From NCBI GenBank assembly GCA_030068145.1, contig JAPJBO010000485.1, positions 105,895-169,894 of the forward strand: a stretch of DNA of 64,000 bases. Reading direction: 5' to 3'. This DNA is from Diplonema papillatum (Eukaryota > Euglenozoa > Diplonemea > Diplonemida > Diplonemidae). A program made the position numbers and the translations under genes. This document shows, in pieces, positions 33,938 to 48,666 of the stretch (within the stretch, counting starts at the first letter, position 1; every line of letters starts with the position of its first letter). The notes below the pieces were generated by a model. It did no database searches. It saw nothing but the letters and a program-made list of their open reading frames with translations, and had not been told where the DNA came from.

Positions 33938-36900
33938 CAGAATTTGACGGAAAACCACTGTTACATCGATGTAATGGGCAGAATTTGACGGAAAACCACT
34001 GTTACATCAATGTAATGGCCCAAATCTGACCGAAAACCACTGTTACATCAATGTAATGGGCCAAATTTGACCGAAAACCACTGTTACATCGATGTAATGG
34101 GCAGAATTTGACGGAAAATCACTGTTACATCGATGTAATGGGCAGAATTTGACGGAAAACCACTGTTACATCAATGTAATGGCCCAAATTGACCGAAAAC
34201 CACTGTTACATCGATGTAATGGGCAGAATTTGACGGAAAACCACTGTTACATCAATGTAATGGCCCAAATCTGACCGAAAACCACTGTTACATCAATGTA
34301 ATGGGCCAAATTTGACCGAAAACCACTGTTACATCGATGTAATGGGCAAATTTGACGGAAAACCACTGTTACATCGATGTAATGGGCAGAATTTGACGGA
34401 AAACCACTGTTACATCAATGTAATGGCCCAAATCTGACCGAAAACCACTGTTACATCAATGTAATGGGCCAAATTTGACCGAAAACCACTGTTACATCAA
34501 TGTAATGGCCCAAATCTGACGGAAAACCACTGTTACATCAATGTAATGGCCCAAATTTGACGGAAAACCACTGTACATCCATGTAATGGCAAATTTGACG
34601 GAAAACCACTGTTACATCGATGTAATGGCCCAAATCTGACGGAAAACCACTGTTACATCAATGTAATGGCCCAAATCTGACCGAAAACCACTGTTACATC
34701 AATGTAATGGGCCAAATTTGACCGAAAACCACTGTTACATCGATGTAATGGGCAGAATTTGACGGAAAACCACTGTTACATCAATGTAATGGCCCAAATC
34801 TGACCGAAAACCACTGTTACATCAATGTAATGGGCCAAATTTGACCGAAAACCACTGTTACATCGATGTAATGGGCCAAATTTGACCGAAAACCACTGTT
34901 ACATCGATGTAATGGGCAGAATTTGACGGAAAACCACTGTTACATCGATGTAATGGGCAGAATCTGACCGAAAACCACTGTTACATCAATGTAATGGGCC
35001 AAATTTGACCGAAAACCACTGTTACATCGATGTAATGGGCAGAATTTGACGGAAAACCACTGTTACATCAATGTAATGGGCAGAATTTGACCGAAAACCA
35101 CTGTTACATCAATGTAATGGCCAAATCTGACGGAAAACCACTGTTACATCGATGTAATGGGCAGAATTTGACGGAAAACCACTGTTACATCAATGTAATG
35201 GCCCAAATTTGACCGAAAACCACTGTTACATCAATGTAATGGCCAAATTTGACGGAAAACCACTGTTACATCGATGTAATGGGCAGAATTTGACGGAAAA
35301 CCACTGTTACATCGATGTAATGGGCAGAATTTGACGGAAAACCACTGTTACATCAATGTAATGGCCCAAATCTGACCGAAAACCACTGTTACATCAATGT
35401 AATGGGCCAAATTTGACCGAAAACCACTGTTACATCGATGTAATGGGCAGAATTTGACGGAAAACCACTGTTACATCAATGTAATGGCCCAAATCTGACC
35501 GAAAACCACTGTTACATCAATGTAATGGGCCAAATTTGACCGAAAACCACTGTTACATCGATGTAATGGGCAGAATTTGACGGAAAACCACTGTTACATC
35601 GATGTAATGGGCAGAATTTGACGGAAAACCACTGTTACATCAATGTAATGGCCCAAATCTGACCGAAAACCACTGTTACATCAATGTAATGGGCCAAATT
35701 TGACCGAAAACCACTGTTACATCGATGTAATGGGCAGAATTTGACGGAAAATCACTGTTACATCGATGTAATGGGCAGAATTTGACGGAAAACCACTGTT
35801 ACATCAATGTAATGGCCCAAATCTGACCGAAAACCACTGTTACATCGATGTAATGGGCAAATTTGACGGAAAACCACTGTTACATCAATGTAATGGGCCA
35901 AATTTGACCGAAAACCACTGTTACATCGATGTAATGGGCAGAATTTGACGGAAAATCACTGTTACATCGATGTAATGGGCACGGAAAACCACTGTTACAT
36001 CAATGTAATGGCCCAAATCTGACCGAAAACCACTGTTACATCAATGTAATGGGCCAAATTTGACCGAAAACCACTGTTACATCGATGTAATGGGCAGAAT
36101 TTGACGGAAAACCACTGTTACATCAATGTAATGGGCCGAATTTGACCGAAAACCACTGTTACATCAATGTAATGGCCCAAATTTGACGGAAAACCACTGT
36201 TACATCGATGTAATGGCCCAAATCTGACCGAAAACCACTGTTACATCAATGTAATGGGCAGAATTTGACGGAAAACCACTGTTACATCAATGTAATGGCC
36301 CAAATTTGACCGAAAACCACTGTTACATCAATGTAATGGCCCAAATTTGACCGAAAACCACTGTTACATCGATGTAATGGGCAGAATTTGACGGAAAATC
36401 ACTGTTACATCGATGTAATGGGCAGAATTTGACGGAAAACCACTGTTACATCAATGTAATGGCCCAAATCTGACCGAAAACCACTGTTACATCAATGTAA
36501 TGGGCCAAATTTGACCGAAAACCACTGTTACATCGATGTAATGGGCAGAATTTGACGGAAAACCACTGTTACATCAATGTAATGGCCCAAATCTGACCGA
36601 AAACCACTGTTACATCAATGTAATGGGCCAAATTTGACCGAAAACCACTGTTACATCGATGTAATGGGCAGAATTTGACGGAAAACCACTGTTACATCGA
36701 TGTAATGGGCAGAATTTGACGGAAAACCACTGTTACATCAATGTAATGGCCCAAATCTGACCGAAAACCACTGTTACATCAATGTAATGGGCCAAATTTG
36801 ACCGAAAACCACTGTTACATCAATGTAATGGCCAGAATTTGACGGAAAACCACTGTTACATCGATGTAATGGGCAGAATTTGACGGAAAACCACTGTTAC

Positions 36901-37704
36901 ATCAATGTAATGGCCCAAATCTGACGGAAAACCACTGTTACATCAATGTAATGGGCCAAATTTGACCGAAAACCACTGTTACATCGATGTAATGGGCAGA
37001 ATTTGACGGAAAACCACTGTTACATCAATGTAATGGCCCAAATTTGACGGAAAACCACTGTTACATCGATGTAATGGCCCAAATCTGACCGAAAACCACT
37101 GTTACATCAATGTAATGGGCCAAATTTGACGGAAAACCACTGTTACATCAATGTAATGGCCCAAATTTGACCGAAAACCACTGTTACATCAATGTAATGG
37201 CCCAAATTTGACGGAAAACCACTGTTACATCGATGTAATGGGCAGAATTTGACGGAAAACCACTGTTACATCGATGTAATGGGCAGAATTTGACGGAAAA
37301 CCACTGTTACATCAATGTAATGGCCCAAATCTGACGGAAAACCACTGTTACATCGATGTAATGGCCCAAATCTGACGGAAAACCACTGTTACATCAATGT
37401 AATGGGCCAAATTTGACGGAAAACCACTGTTACATCAATGTAATGGCCCAAATTTGACCGAAAACCACTGTTACATCAATGTAATGGCCCAAATCTGACC
37501 GAAAACCACTGTTACATCAATGTAATGGGCCAAATTTGACCGAAAACCACTGTTACATCAATGTAATGGCCCAAATTTGACCGAAAACCACTGTTACATC
37601 AATGTAATGGCCCAAATTTGACGGAAAACCACTGTTACATCGATGTAATGGGCAGAATTTGACAGAAAACCACTGTTACATCAATGTAATGGCCCAAATC
37701 TGAC
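33938..37704. repeat. 41-bp satellite array, about 92 units
   Basis: A continuous tandem array of gaatttgacgg, then aaaaccactgttacatcga, then tgtaatgggca. Each unit holds the 14-bp palindrome TTACATCGATGTAA or its CAATG variant. Units fall into types (gcagaatttgacgg, gcccaaatctgaccg, gggccaaatttgaccg) that often recur in the same order of three, a higher-order repeat of about 123 bp. Rare indels occur (about 34195, 34575, 35980). The array lies wholly within RAD51C intron 2 and has no open frames. Confidence 0.97.
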
Positions 37705-38747
37705 TCAGTTTTCCAAAAAAAAATTCCGTAGCAATGTCCAATTTTTTTCTTTTCCCGCTCTGAGACCCGAGAAGCTTTTATTTAGGTTGCACGAATCCCC
37801 AAAGTGGGGATTCTCTCCGCCCCCCGGCGAACGGTACGGTACATTCAGGTGAAGAAAGAGTTTGCACTTCTCAGTCCGTTTGTCGCGTTAAACATGTTGA
37901 CCAACATACTGGTGACCCACCTGTGTGACCCGCTCCTTCAGGTGCACATTCCTGAAGGCACCACTCAGATGCTGCGTGCTGATAAATCATTCGTACGAGT
38001 AGGATGCGGAATAAGGCACTTGTGTCGACTCTGGGCTGCTTCTGAGCCTCGGCTCTCTCACTCGGCTCAGCCCCCGCGACAGCCCCAAACTTCTGCCAGC
38101 CAGCCACCATGCCCAGCCCCTGACCAGCCCCGACCGCCCAGCCCCTGACCGCCAGCCAGCTTCCTGGCGCAGCACGCCTCCACCGGACCCCCACGACCTT
38201 TTTCATCGAAGGTCGTTTTAGGCACCTTCATTTTTTTATTTTTTGAGCCGCCCGGGTTTCCAAATTCCGTCAGCTGGGAAGCTAGTGCCCTGAACAAATG
38301 CAATTTGTCGAGAACAAAAAGAGATCGATGGCAGCGTACCATCCTCACTCCCGTTAGATGAACAAAACAGGTTTGAAGGAAGTGCGCACAAATAAAAAGG
38401 GACGTACGTGAAAATGCCCGCCGTTCATCGTGACGACTTGATCTTTCTACTGTGAAGTGGAAGGACGTGGCCGCGGTTGTGTGGCCCACGGAGGAGACGA
38501 AAACTGATGAAAGAACAACTTGTGTGTTCTATCCCTCATGCGACACCGTGCACGCAACTGTTATCTGTATATACTGACGGAACATTTCCGGAACAACGGT
38601 TGGGAGGAGACTGCCAGTTGCGAAATCTCAAAGAATGTGCATGCTGTAGCCCACACGACCACACGACACGACACACGTAAATCTGGATGGAACTCCAGCT
38701 TCTGGCCTGGTTACCACTGACACAGTAAGCAATCTACAAACATGCAG
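37705..38747. other. end of RAD51C intron 2
   Basis: Includes a C-rich block of near-tandem ccagcccctgacc words (38060-38165) and a diverged repeat C1 piece at 38590-38690. The acceptor is aaacatgcag, ending at 38747. Confidence 0.5.
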
Positions 38748-38952
38748 GGCAGCGTTTGCGCAAGATCGCTGACCGCTTTGACTTGGCTGTACTGGTGACG
38801 AACCAGCTTACCTTGCGGTGGACGAAGACGGAAAGCTCTGCGAGGGACTCGCAAAGTACCAACGCAGTCGTGCTGACCCACACCCACGAGCACGCAGCCC
38901 TGGGGAACATGTGGGGTCACGAGGTAGCTGACCGGGTGCTTCTCGCTGTGGA
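38748..38952 (+). CDS. RAD51C: RAD51C homologue, exon 3
   Basis: Encodes GQRLRKIADRFDLAVLVTNQ, where LVTNQ matches the L2-proximal ILTNQ/VITNQ motif of the RAD51 family, and later ALGNMWGHEVADRVLLAV, matching ALGESWGH of RAD51C. The exon enters in phase 1 and leaves in phase 2 after GTGGA, before donor GTATGC at 38953. Confidence 0.88.
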
Positions 38953-38984
38953 GTATGCTTCCTGTTTACACAATGTTTTGTTGT

Positions 38985-39110
38985 CTACGCACCTGCTTTG
39001 TAGGATGTACTTGAGGAGGCTGCCAGCTGCAAATATCAAAGGAGGTAAATGTGCTGTAGCCCACACGAAACACAGGTAAAACTGGGTACAGTGGTGGGCG
39101 TAAGCGTGCA
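38985..39110. repeat. repeat C1, copy in RAD51C intron 3
   Basis: Matches 8657-8790; it begins about 32 bp after the exon 3 donor. Confidence 0.8.
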
Positions 39111-39294
39111 ACAAAAAAATGACGGCCATAGAAAACACAGCTACCCACAGAGGTACCAGCCATACCCACACATCAAGGAAAGAACACCAACCCGCCTTGA
39201 CTGTCGACCGTGGACACCAAACACGGGTTCTCGAAACTCAAAACAGTCTGAAGAAAAGCTCGAACCCGGAAAGCATCAAAAATTATTGAAAGTA

Positions 39295-39425
39295 CGCTAG
39301 TACTGCAGGGAATAATTGACTAGACCTCTTGAGTTTGTGCTAACACGAATTGGGGAGTGAGAACCTACAAAGCCAAAAGCAGGACCGACCCCCCGTTCGT
39401 GAGAAAAAGCGAAGAATATGAACAC
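39295..39425. repeat. interspersed repeat G, copy 2
   Basis: Matches 23478-23600 in the same orientation. Confidence 0.85.
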
Positions 39426-41006
39426 CTTCTTTTAGCTGCAACTCAACTATTCCCTTCCAACACACAGCGCTTCCGGCCCTGGGATGCGTATTGCCAGCAT
39501 TGAGAAGTCCGCGGATCTCCCGCAGGGAAGCGCTGTATTCAGAATTAGCTCCCGTGGCGTGCGAGGTAGAAACGCCTGAGGGCTGAACATTGCAAGAACT
39601 CCCAATGCACTCGTTTAAGCCTGCCGGGAACGCGCACGGAGCCTCCGAAGGCTCCGAGGGCCTGGACCTCATGGCCGGGTGTAACACGCCTGACGTCTCC
39701 AATCGGTCTCTCAAGCCTGGTCCGGATAGGACGAAGTACTGAGCAGCCCAGTTGGTCCGAGGATCTTAGGCTTAGGCCGGTCAACGTACCAGTGGGCCGG
39801 CGTGCTGATCGGAAAGGACGAGGCACCATTCACTCCGAAGGCTGATACCAAGTAGTCTAGCGGTGCTGGGTATTCGTGGCGTCCTGTCCCGGTGCACAAT
39901 GGGCCATCATTCACTCCGCAGACTCGATCCGAAGGTCACCGAGCGGCCTAGTTGTGCCGGGGACCTTGAGCTTGGGTCGGTCGTGGAACTCAGTACCGGG
40001 GGCAAGTCAGCTCGCAAGCAATGGGGGGTGCTCTCGGGCAAGACCGGGCCCCCCGAGAAAACCAAACTGCGCACACCTGGCGGAAGACAACCGTCTTTCA
40101 CGCCAGGAACAATGCCCCTTTTTCGCGAACGTGGAGGCGTTGCGGCTACTCTCAGCTCGGTTTATTCAGACCGACCTAAATCTCGCGGCCGCTTACCAAA
40201 AAAAGACGAACCGAAGGCAACCCTGTCTTGTCTGCTGGTGCACGACATGAGTCACGCACCGCACGACGGATTACCGTCTTTACAGCGGTCGACCAAAGCT
40301 CCTCATCAGGAGTCTCATCGCGGACGACGGTGTTGTGTCCTCTCTCTGTCCTAACCCAAACCTGAACCGGTAACATACCCAGTTTCACTTGAGTGCCCTT
40401 TCCCGGCGAGCTACGAGGGAACCCAACAGAAGAGTACCAACCGTACTCTTTCGACTCAGTAGTTACAAGCTGGCAACTAACTGGCAGTCGATACTAGTTA
40501 GTAAATCACAGAATCCAACTACTTATAAAGAGGTGTCACGGGAAAAGTCGGTGGCCGCTGCTCAAGGCAAGTCCATGCTAATCCACTCCGGCTTTATCAC
40601 GTGGGCGGCCCTGAGATTACCACCTCAGGTGACACCACTGAGCGATGTTTCATCACCATACGTCAACCCTCTTCGCCCTGCCCCCTCCCCGACTCTGCCG
40701 TTGTGGTGACTCGGTCTTGCTAGCTTGCACGACCCACTTGCTCACACGCTATGTCACGCGCGATCAACAGATCGTCAGTTGTTCCTTCCATGTCAAGTGG
40801 GCCGTGTACCCTCTCCCCCCGTCCCTACGGCTGCGTATCGGATATCCGACGCTTATCTGACCCAAGGAAGGCCGCTCCCTCGTGTCAGGTCAACGCAAGT
40901 CAACGCACTTCTACTTGAGTCCTCTGTTCTTTCGCATTGGCCGGGCACCGCGGGACTGCACTTCAAGAAACTTTCGGAGGCAAACCACACGTGGTAGAAG
41001 TGCCAG
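39426..41006. other. RAD51C intron 3
   Basis: A pair of diverged direct repeats lies near 39735-39790 and 39930-39985 (shared pattern ag(c/t)-cta/cccagttg...ggcttag/gcttgg). Otherwise no recognisable feature. The acceptor is gtgccag, ending at 41006. Confidence 0.45.
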
Positions 41007-41130
41007 CATGTGCCTGCAAAAGGGAGAGGCCTTCCGCCGCGTGCTGCAGCACACGGGAAGGCCTGCCGGCGCAGGGTGGGTGCGCGCGATGTCGTGCTCC
41101 GGACCCGAGACGCGCACCACTTCCTTATAG
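41007..41130 (+). CDS. RAD51C: RAD51C homologue, terminal exon 4
   Basis: A GC-rich block that joins exon 3 in matching phase (GA|C) to give LLAVD, then MCLQKGEAFRRVLQHTGRPAG and AGWVRAMSCSGPETRTTSL, stop at 41128. The pattern of a basic residue cluster, a short loop and then a strand parallels the end of the RecA core in RAD51C (RLATLYKSP...LFQIKPQG). Support comes from the phase match, the exact multiple of three of the total CDS and GC content; sequence similarity alone is modest. Confidence 0.7.
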
Positions 41131-41186
41131 CGTGCGGAAGAGCGAGCCAATAGCAGGTCTGTGATGCTCCTAAATGTCCTAGGCTG

Positions 41187-41332
41187 CACGCAAGAATACA
41201 GCACCGGGCAATTCGATGCAGCTCTAGGGACTAGAGATGGACCTGATAGACCGTGGTGGACCGTGATTCACTGTGATAAACAGCGGCAGGCACTTCGATG
41301 CAGTTTCAAGAGATAGGGACGGACCGGCTCAA
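41187..41332. repeat. interspersed repeat F, copy 2
   Basis: Near-identical to 4500-4636, located about 55 bp after the RAD51C stop codon. Confidence 0.85.
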
Positions 41333-41567
41333 CATTGTCGACGACGGTTAACGAAGGAGATGAGCACTATTGCCGTGCCAGTGCAGTGAAGGAGGTGTGA
41401 ACCCGCTAGGTTCCCTTTCTTTTTCGTAATTCGCACCTGGCGGCAACCCGTAACTAACTCTAACAACCCTTTTCGTAAAAAGACGCAGACAGCGTGTTTT
41501 TAGGCAATCAGAACTCCTCACCTGAAAATGAAAACCGGATCCATGCACGCGGATAACCGATCAACCG

Positions 41568-42126
41568 GCAAACATACAATCCACTTAGGTGCTTTGTTCA
41601 AGAACGAAAGAAAGCGCACACCTTTTTTTGTTCCATCTTCGACGTTGCCGAGTCGTCATGGTGGGCACGCTCCCTATATTCGCTGATGCGGCTGGACGTG
41701 TCGTACCCGGACTCCACCGCGGTCACTGCCGAGGAAGTGGGGCTGCTGGCGTCGCTGTTCGTCGGTGCAGCCCTCGCAGTCGGGCTTTGCTAGACGAGCT
41801 TGCGGTCGCTGGTGTTCAAGGGGAACCTGGCGGCCGTCGTGCTGATCGCCGCCGCCGGCTTCTGGGGGAAGGTGCAGGTGCTGACGAACTTCGGGGCGTA
41901 CGACCTGGCCCCGAGAGTGACCGAAACGGTCCCGGATGTGCACGATGCGACCCACGCCACGTTCCGAACCGACTACTTTGGCCTCCCGGTGGTGGGACGC
42001 GCCATCATACCGCTCTGCCAAACCAGTTGAAGGAGGTAAACCCATTTGGCAGGAACACCTGTTTTGGACATTGTCGCGTCTTAAAGAGAAGCTAACGGGG
42101 TAAATACAAGTGGGAACCCGATAAAC
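41568..42126 (+). pseudogene. truncated JmjC 5' copy 1
   Basis: The block repeats the leader (ccacttaggtgctttg) and first ~130 codons of the JmjC gene at 43426. The start ATG is lost (gttccatcttcgacg), TGG has become TAG after GLC, and the JmjC domain is absent. It ends in the shared tail ccagttgaaggagg. Confidence 0.85.
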
Positions 42127-42702
42127 CGGCAAACACACAATCCACTTAGGTGCTTTGTACAAGAACGAAAGGAAGCGCACACCTTTTTTTGTTGGGCGGA
42201 ATGTCCATCTTCGACGTCGCCGAGTCGTCATGGTGGGCACGCTCCCTATATTCGCTGATGCGGCTGGACGCGTCGTACCCGGACTCCACCGCGGTCACTG
42301 CCGAGGAAGTGGGGCTGCTGGCGTCGCTGTTCGTCGGTGCAGCCCTCGCATTCGGGCTTTGCTAAACGAGCTTGCGGTCAGGGGAACCTGGCGGCCGTCG
42401 TGCTGATCGCCGCCGCCGGCTTCTGGGGGAAGGTGCAGGTGCAGACGAACTTCGGGGCGTACGACCTGGCCGAGAGTGACCGAAACGGTCCCGGATGCCA
42501 CGTTCCGAACCGACTACTTCGACCTCTCGGTGGTGGGACGCGCCATCATACCGCTCTGCCAAACCAGTTGAAGGAAGTTAACCCATTTGGCAGGAACACC
42601 TGTTTTGGGAGAATGGGAAACCGTCAACAAACATGAGATACATTGTCGCCTCTTAAAGAGAAGCTAACGGGGTAAATACAAGTGGGAACCCGATCAACCG
42701 GC
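42127..42702 (+). pseudogene. truncated JmjC 5' copy 2
   Basis: The ATG is retained at 42201, but the frame stops after 54 codons (…AFGLC then TAA). Two further deletions follow, one after 'cttgcggtca' and one near 42470. No JmjC domain. Confidence 0.85.
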
Positions 42703-43340
42703 AAACACACAATCCACTTAGGTGCTTTGTTCAAGAACGAAAGGAAGCGCACACCTTTTTTTGTTGGGCGGAATGTCCATCTTCGACGTCGCCGAGTCGT
42801 CATGGTGGGCACGCTCCCTATATTCGCTGATGCGGCTGGACGCGTCGTACCCGGACGCCACCGCGGTCACTGCCGAGGAAGTGGGGCTGCTGGCGTCGCT
42901 GTTCGTCGGTGCAGCCCTCGCAGTCGGGCTTTGCTGGACGAGCTTGCGGTCGCTGGTGTTCAAGGGGAACCTGGCGGCCGCGGCGCCTGTCGTGCTGATC
43001 GCCGCCGCCGGCTTCTGGGGGAAGGTGCAGGTGCAGACGAACTTCGGGGCGTATGACCTGGCCCCGAGAGTGACCGAAACGGTCCCGAATGTGCACAATG
43101 CGACCCACGCCACGTTCCGAACCGACTACTTCGGCCTTCCGGTGGTGGGACGCGCCATCATACCCACAGAACTCCGCAGTACGCGGCCGGCTGACGGCTC
43201 GCGTCCCAATGCTCTGCCAAACCAGTTGAAGGAAGTAAAACCATTTGGCAGGAACACCTGTTTTGGGAGAATGGGAATAGCGTCAACAAACATGAGATAC
43301 ATTGTCGACGAGCCTCTTCAAGAGAAGCCAACGGGGTAAA
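42703..43340 (+). pseudogene. truncated JmjC 5' copy 3, ORF still open
   Basis: The ATG at 42773 opens 188 codons. The first ~130 match the JmjC protein almost exactly, including both predicted membrane segments and RTDYFGLPVVGRAIIP. The frame then runs into unrelated sequence (TELRSTRPADG onward) and stops at 43337. If expressed it would give a membrane-anchored protein without the catalytic domain. Annotated as a pseudogene but could be a short isoform source. Confidence 0.75.
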
Positions 43341-43425
43341 TACAAGTGGGAACCCGATCAACCAACCCACTTAGGTGCTTTGTTCAAGAACGAAAGGAAG
43401 CGCACACCTTTTTTTGTTGGGCGGA

Positions 43426-44670
43426 ATGTCCATCTTCGACGTCGCCGAGTCGTCATGGTGGGCACGCTCCCTATATTCGCTGATGCGGCTGGACGCGTCG
43501 TACCCGGACTCCACCGCGGTCACTGCCGAGGAAGTGGGGCTGCTGGCGTCGCTGTTCGTCGGTGCAGCCCTCGCAGTCGGGCTTTGCTGGACGAGCTTGC
43601 GGTCGCTGGTGTTCAAGGGGAACCTGGCGGCCGCGGCGCCTGTCGTGCTGATCGCCGCCGCCGGCTTCTGGGGGAAGGTGCAGGTGCAGACGAACTTCGG
43701 GGCGTACGACCTGGCCCCGAGAGTGATCGAAACGGTCCCGGAGGTGCACAATGCGACCCACGCCACGTTCCGAACCGACTACTTCGGCCTCCCGGTGGTG
43801 GGACGCGCCATCATACCCGCCGACATGCTCGCAAGGTGGACACCCTCCGCGCTGGCGCACGCTTACGCTAATTCGTCGGCGGCGGTGCAGCTCGGCAACG
43901 TCGAGCAAACCGACGTTGGGTACGCGACGTACAGCCTGCATGACTTCTTCAGCGGGATGGAGGACGAGCACTGGGTCGCCTCCGTTCGGGCGAAGGATGG
44001 GTCCGTGCCGTACCTGGCGGAGGAGAACAACATCTTGCGGCAAGGCGTCAACGGGTCGGATTACATGAAGGCGGTCTCGGACATTTTCTCGGCAACGCTG
44101 CTCTCGAAGGAGGACCGCGAGTCGTTCCACTTCACCGACGTCTGGCTTTGGTCCGGCCCGGCGAACGCGCGGACAGGGCTGCACACCGACTGGGACCCGA
44201 CGAACCTGCTGCACCAGCTGTACGGGGAGAAAACGGTGTGGGTCATCCACCCGGGCGACACGCCGAAGTGTTACCCGTCCGAGAAGTACGACTTGGGCGC
44301 AACCATAGCGAGGGTCGACCCGTTCAACCCGGACCTCGAAGCATTCCCGGAGTACGCGAACGCGCGGATCCTGGAGGTCAAGCTGCGGCCCGGCGATGCG
44401 CTGCAGATCCCGGCCGGATGGATGCACTACGCAAAGTGCGACACGGCGTGCGTCAGCCTCAGCGGGCGGTCGTTCAACCTCCCGCAAACGGTCGCGACGC
44501 TGCCGTCCGTCGGCCTCGCCGTCCTCCATCGCTTCGGGCTGTACGGAGGCGCGTCGACTTCGGGTTACGTTTACCAGGAGGGCGAAGGTGTGTTAAACAC
44601 CTTAATCAATCTGCGGGCACGGCAAACTGGTGTGCAGGTACCGGAGCCGGCAGAAATAGAAAATCGATGA
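43426..44670 (+). CDS. membrane-anchored JmjC-domain oxygenase
   Basis: A 414-residue protein starting MSIFDVAESSWWARSL. Two hydrophobic segments (about 36-58 and 68-85) predict membrane anchoring near the N-terminus. The C-terminal half is a JmjC/cupin domain: H253-x-D255 in GLHTDWDPTN, the following GEKTVWVIHPGD, and the third metal ligand H334 in PAGWMHYAK. These are the Fe(II)-binding residues of 2-oxoglutarate-dependent hydroxylases and demethylases; the substrate cannot be predicted. The arrangement resembles small JmjC hydroxylases rather than chromatin readers, with no PHD or Tudor domain. The ATG follows a T-rich leader also present in the three truncated copies upstream. A donor-like GTGTGT at 44588, after YVYQEGEG, means the final ~28 residues may be intronic read-through. 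Confidence 0.85.
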   Translation: MSIFDVAESSWWARSLYSLMRLDASYPDSTAVTAEEVGLLASLFVGAALAVGLCWTSLRSLVFKGNLAAAAPVVLIAAAGFWGKVQVQTNFGAYDLAPRVIETVPEVHNATHATFRTDYFGLPVVGRAIIPADMLARWTPSALAHAYANSSAAVQLGNVEQTDVGYATYSLHDFFSGMEDEHWVASVRAKDGSVPYLAEENNILRQGVNGSDYMKAVSDIFSATLLSKEDRESFHFTDVWLWSGPANARTGLHTDWDPTNLLHQLYGEKTVWVIHPGDTPKCYPSEKYDLGATIARVDPFNPDLEAFPEYANARILEVKLRPGDALQIPAGWMHYAKCDTACVSLSGRSFNLPQTVATLPSVGLAVLHRFGLYGGASTSGYVYQEGEGVLNTLINLRARQTGVQVPEPAEIENR

Positions 44671-48050
<3,380 letters not shown>

Positions 48051-48666
48051 TCGTTGCAGTCTCTCTTTTCTCGCTTTTTCTTAGTAGAACCCCCCAAACT
48101 ACGCATTTCTTTTTTCTGCTTTATCGCCTTTTCTTTCTTTCTCTGAGTTTCAAAGAGTACTCAGTCGTTTTTTGCTTTGACTCAACACCAAGCGGCTTCA
48201 GAATTTGTCCTGTTTCGCGGGACGCCGGTTGCCACAAGGTGTCTTCCTCTCATTCACTTCATGCGCCGTTTTTTATTTTCATGTTGTACATGTTTTAACG
48301 ACGCCGTTTCCCGACCGAACCCGCCACTCCGCTTCGGCAGCACACGCCGACTGGGGAGGGGTTGAGGTTCTGAACGCGAGACACCTGTTGTTCCGGTGTT
48401 CATCACGACATCGCTCGAACGTCAGGTCGCGTTCAACGGACCCCAAAAGAAAACAAAGAGCAACAAAGGCTTCTCAAACTCGCCCCCCACCCTGTTTCCT
48501 GTTTCCATTTTTCCTTTCGCTCCAGTCTGGGCACATGAAGTAACGGTCTCGGTGTTCTTTCGCTTTCTTCTCACCGTCCACTGCTATGGGAAGGCGGCGT
48601 TGGATCCGGCGATCCTACGCAAGGTTTTCTTACGAGCGGTGCGAGCGTCGCCTCAATGCAAACCGA
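48051..48666. other. alpha-beta intergenic, conserved in both tubulin units
   Basis: The first ~550 bp after the alpha stop closely matches 54164-54700 in the second unit, including pyrimidine-rich tracts. This is presumably 3'UTR and processing signals. No ORF is supported. Confidence 0.7.

Noticed and set aside
33938..37704. Regular 41-bp array resembling a CRISPR array
   Set aside because: Units are contiguous with no unique spacers and the genome is eukaryotic; it is a satellite.
43471..44529. 352-codon antisense ORF opposite the JmjC gene
   Set aside because: Composition mirrors the sense codons and there is no independent motif; a shadow frame.
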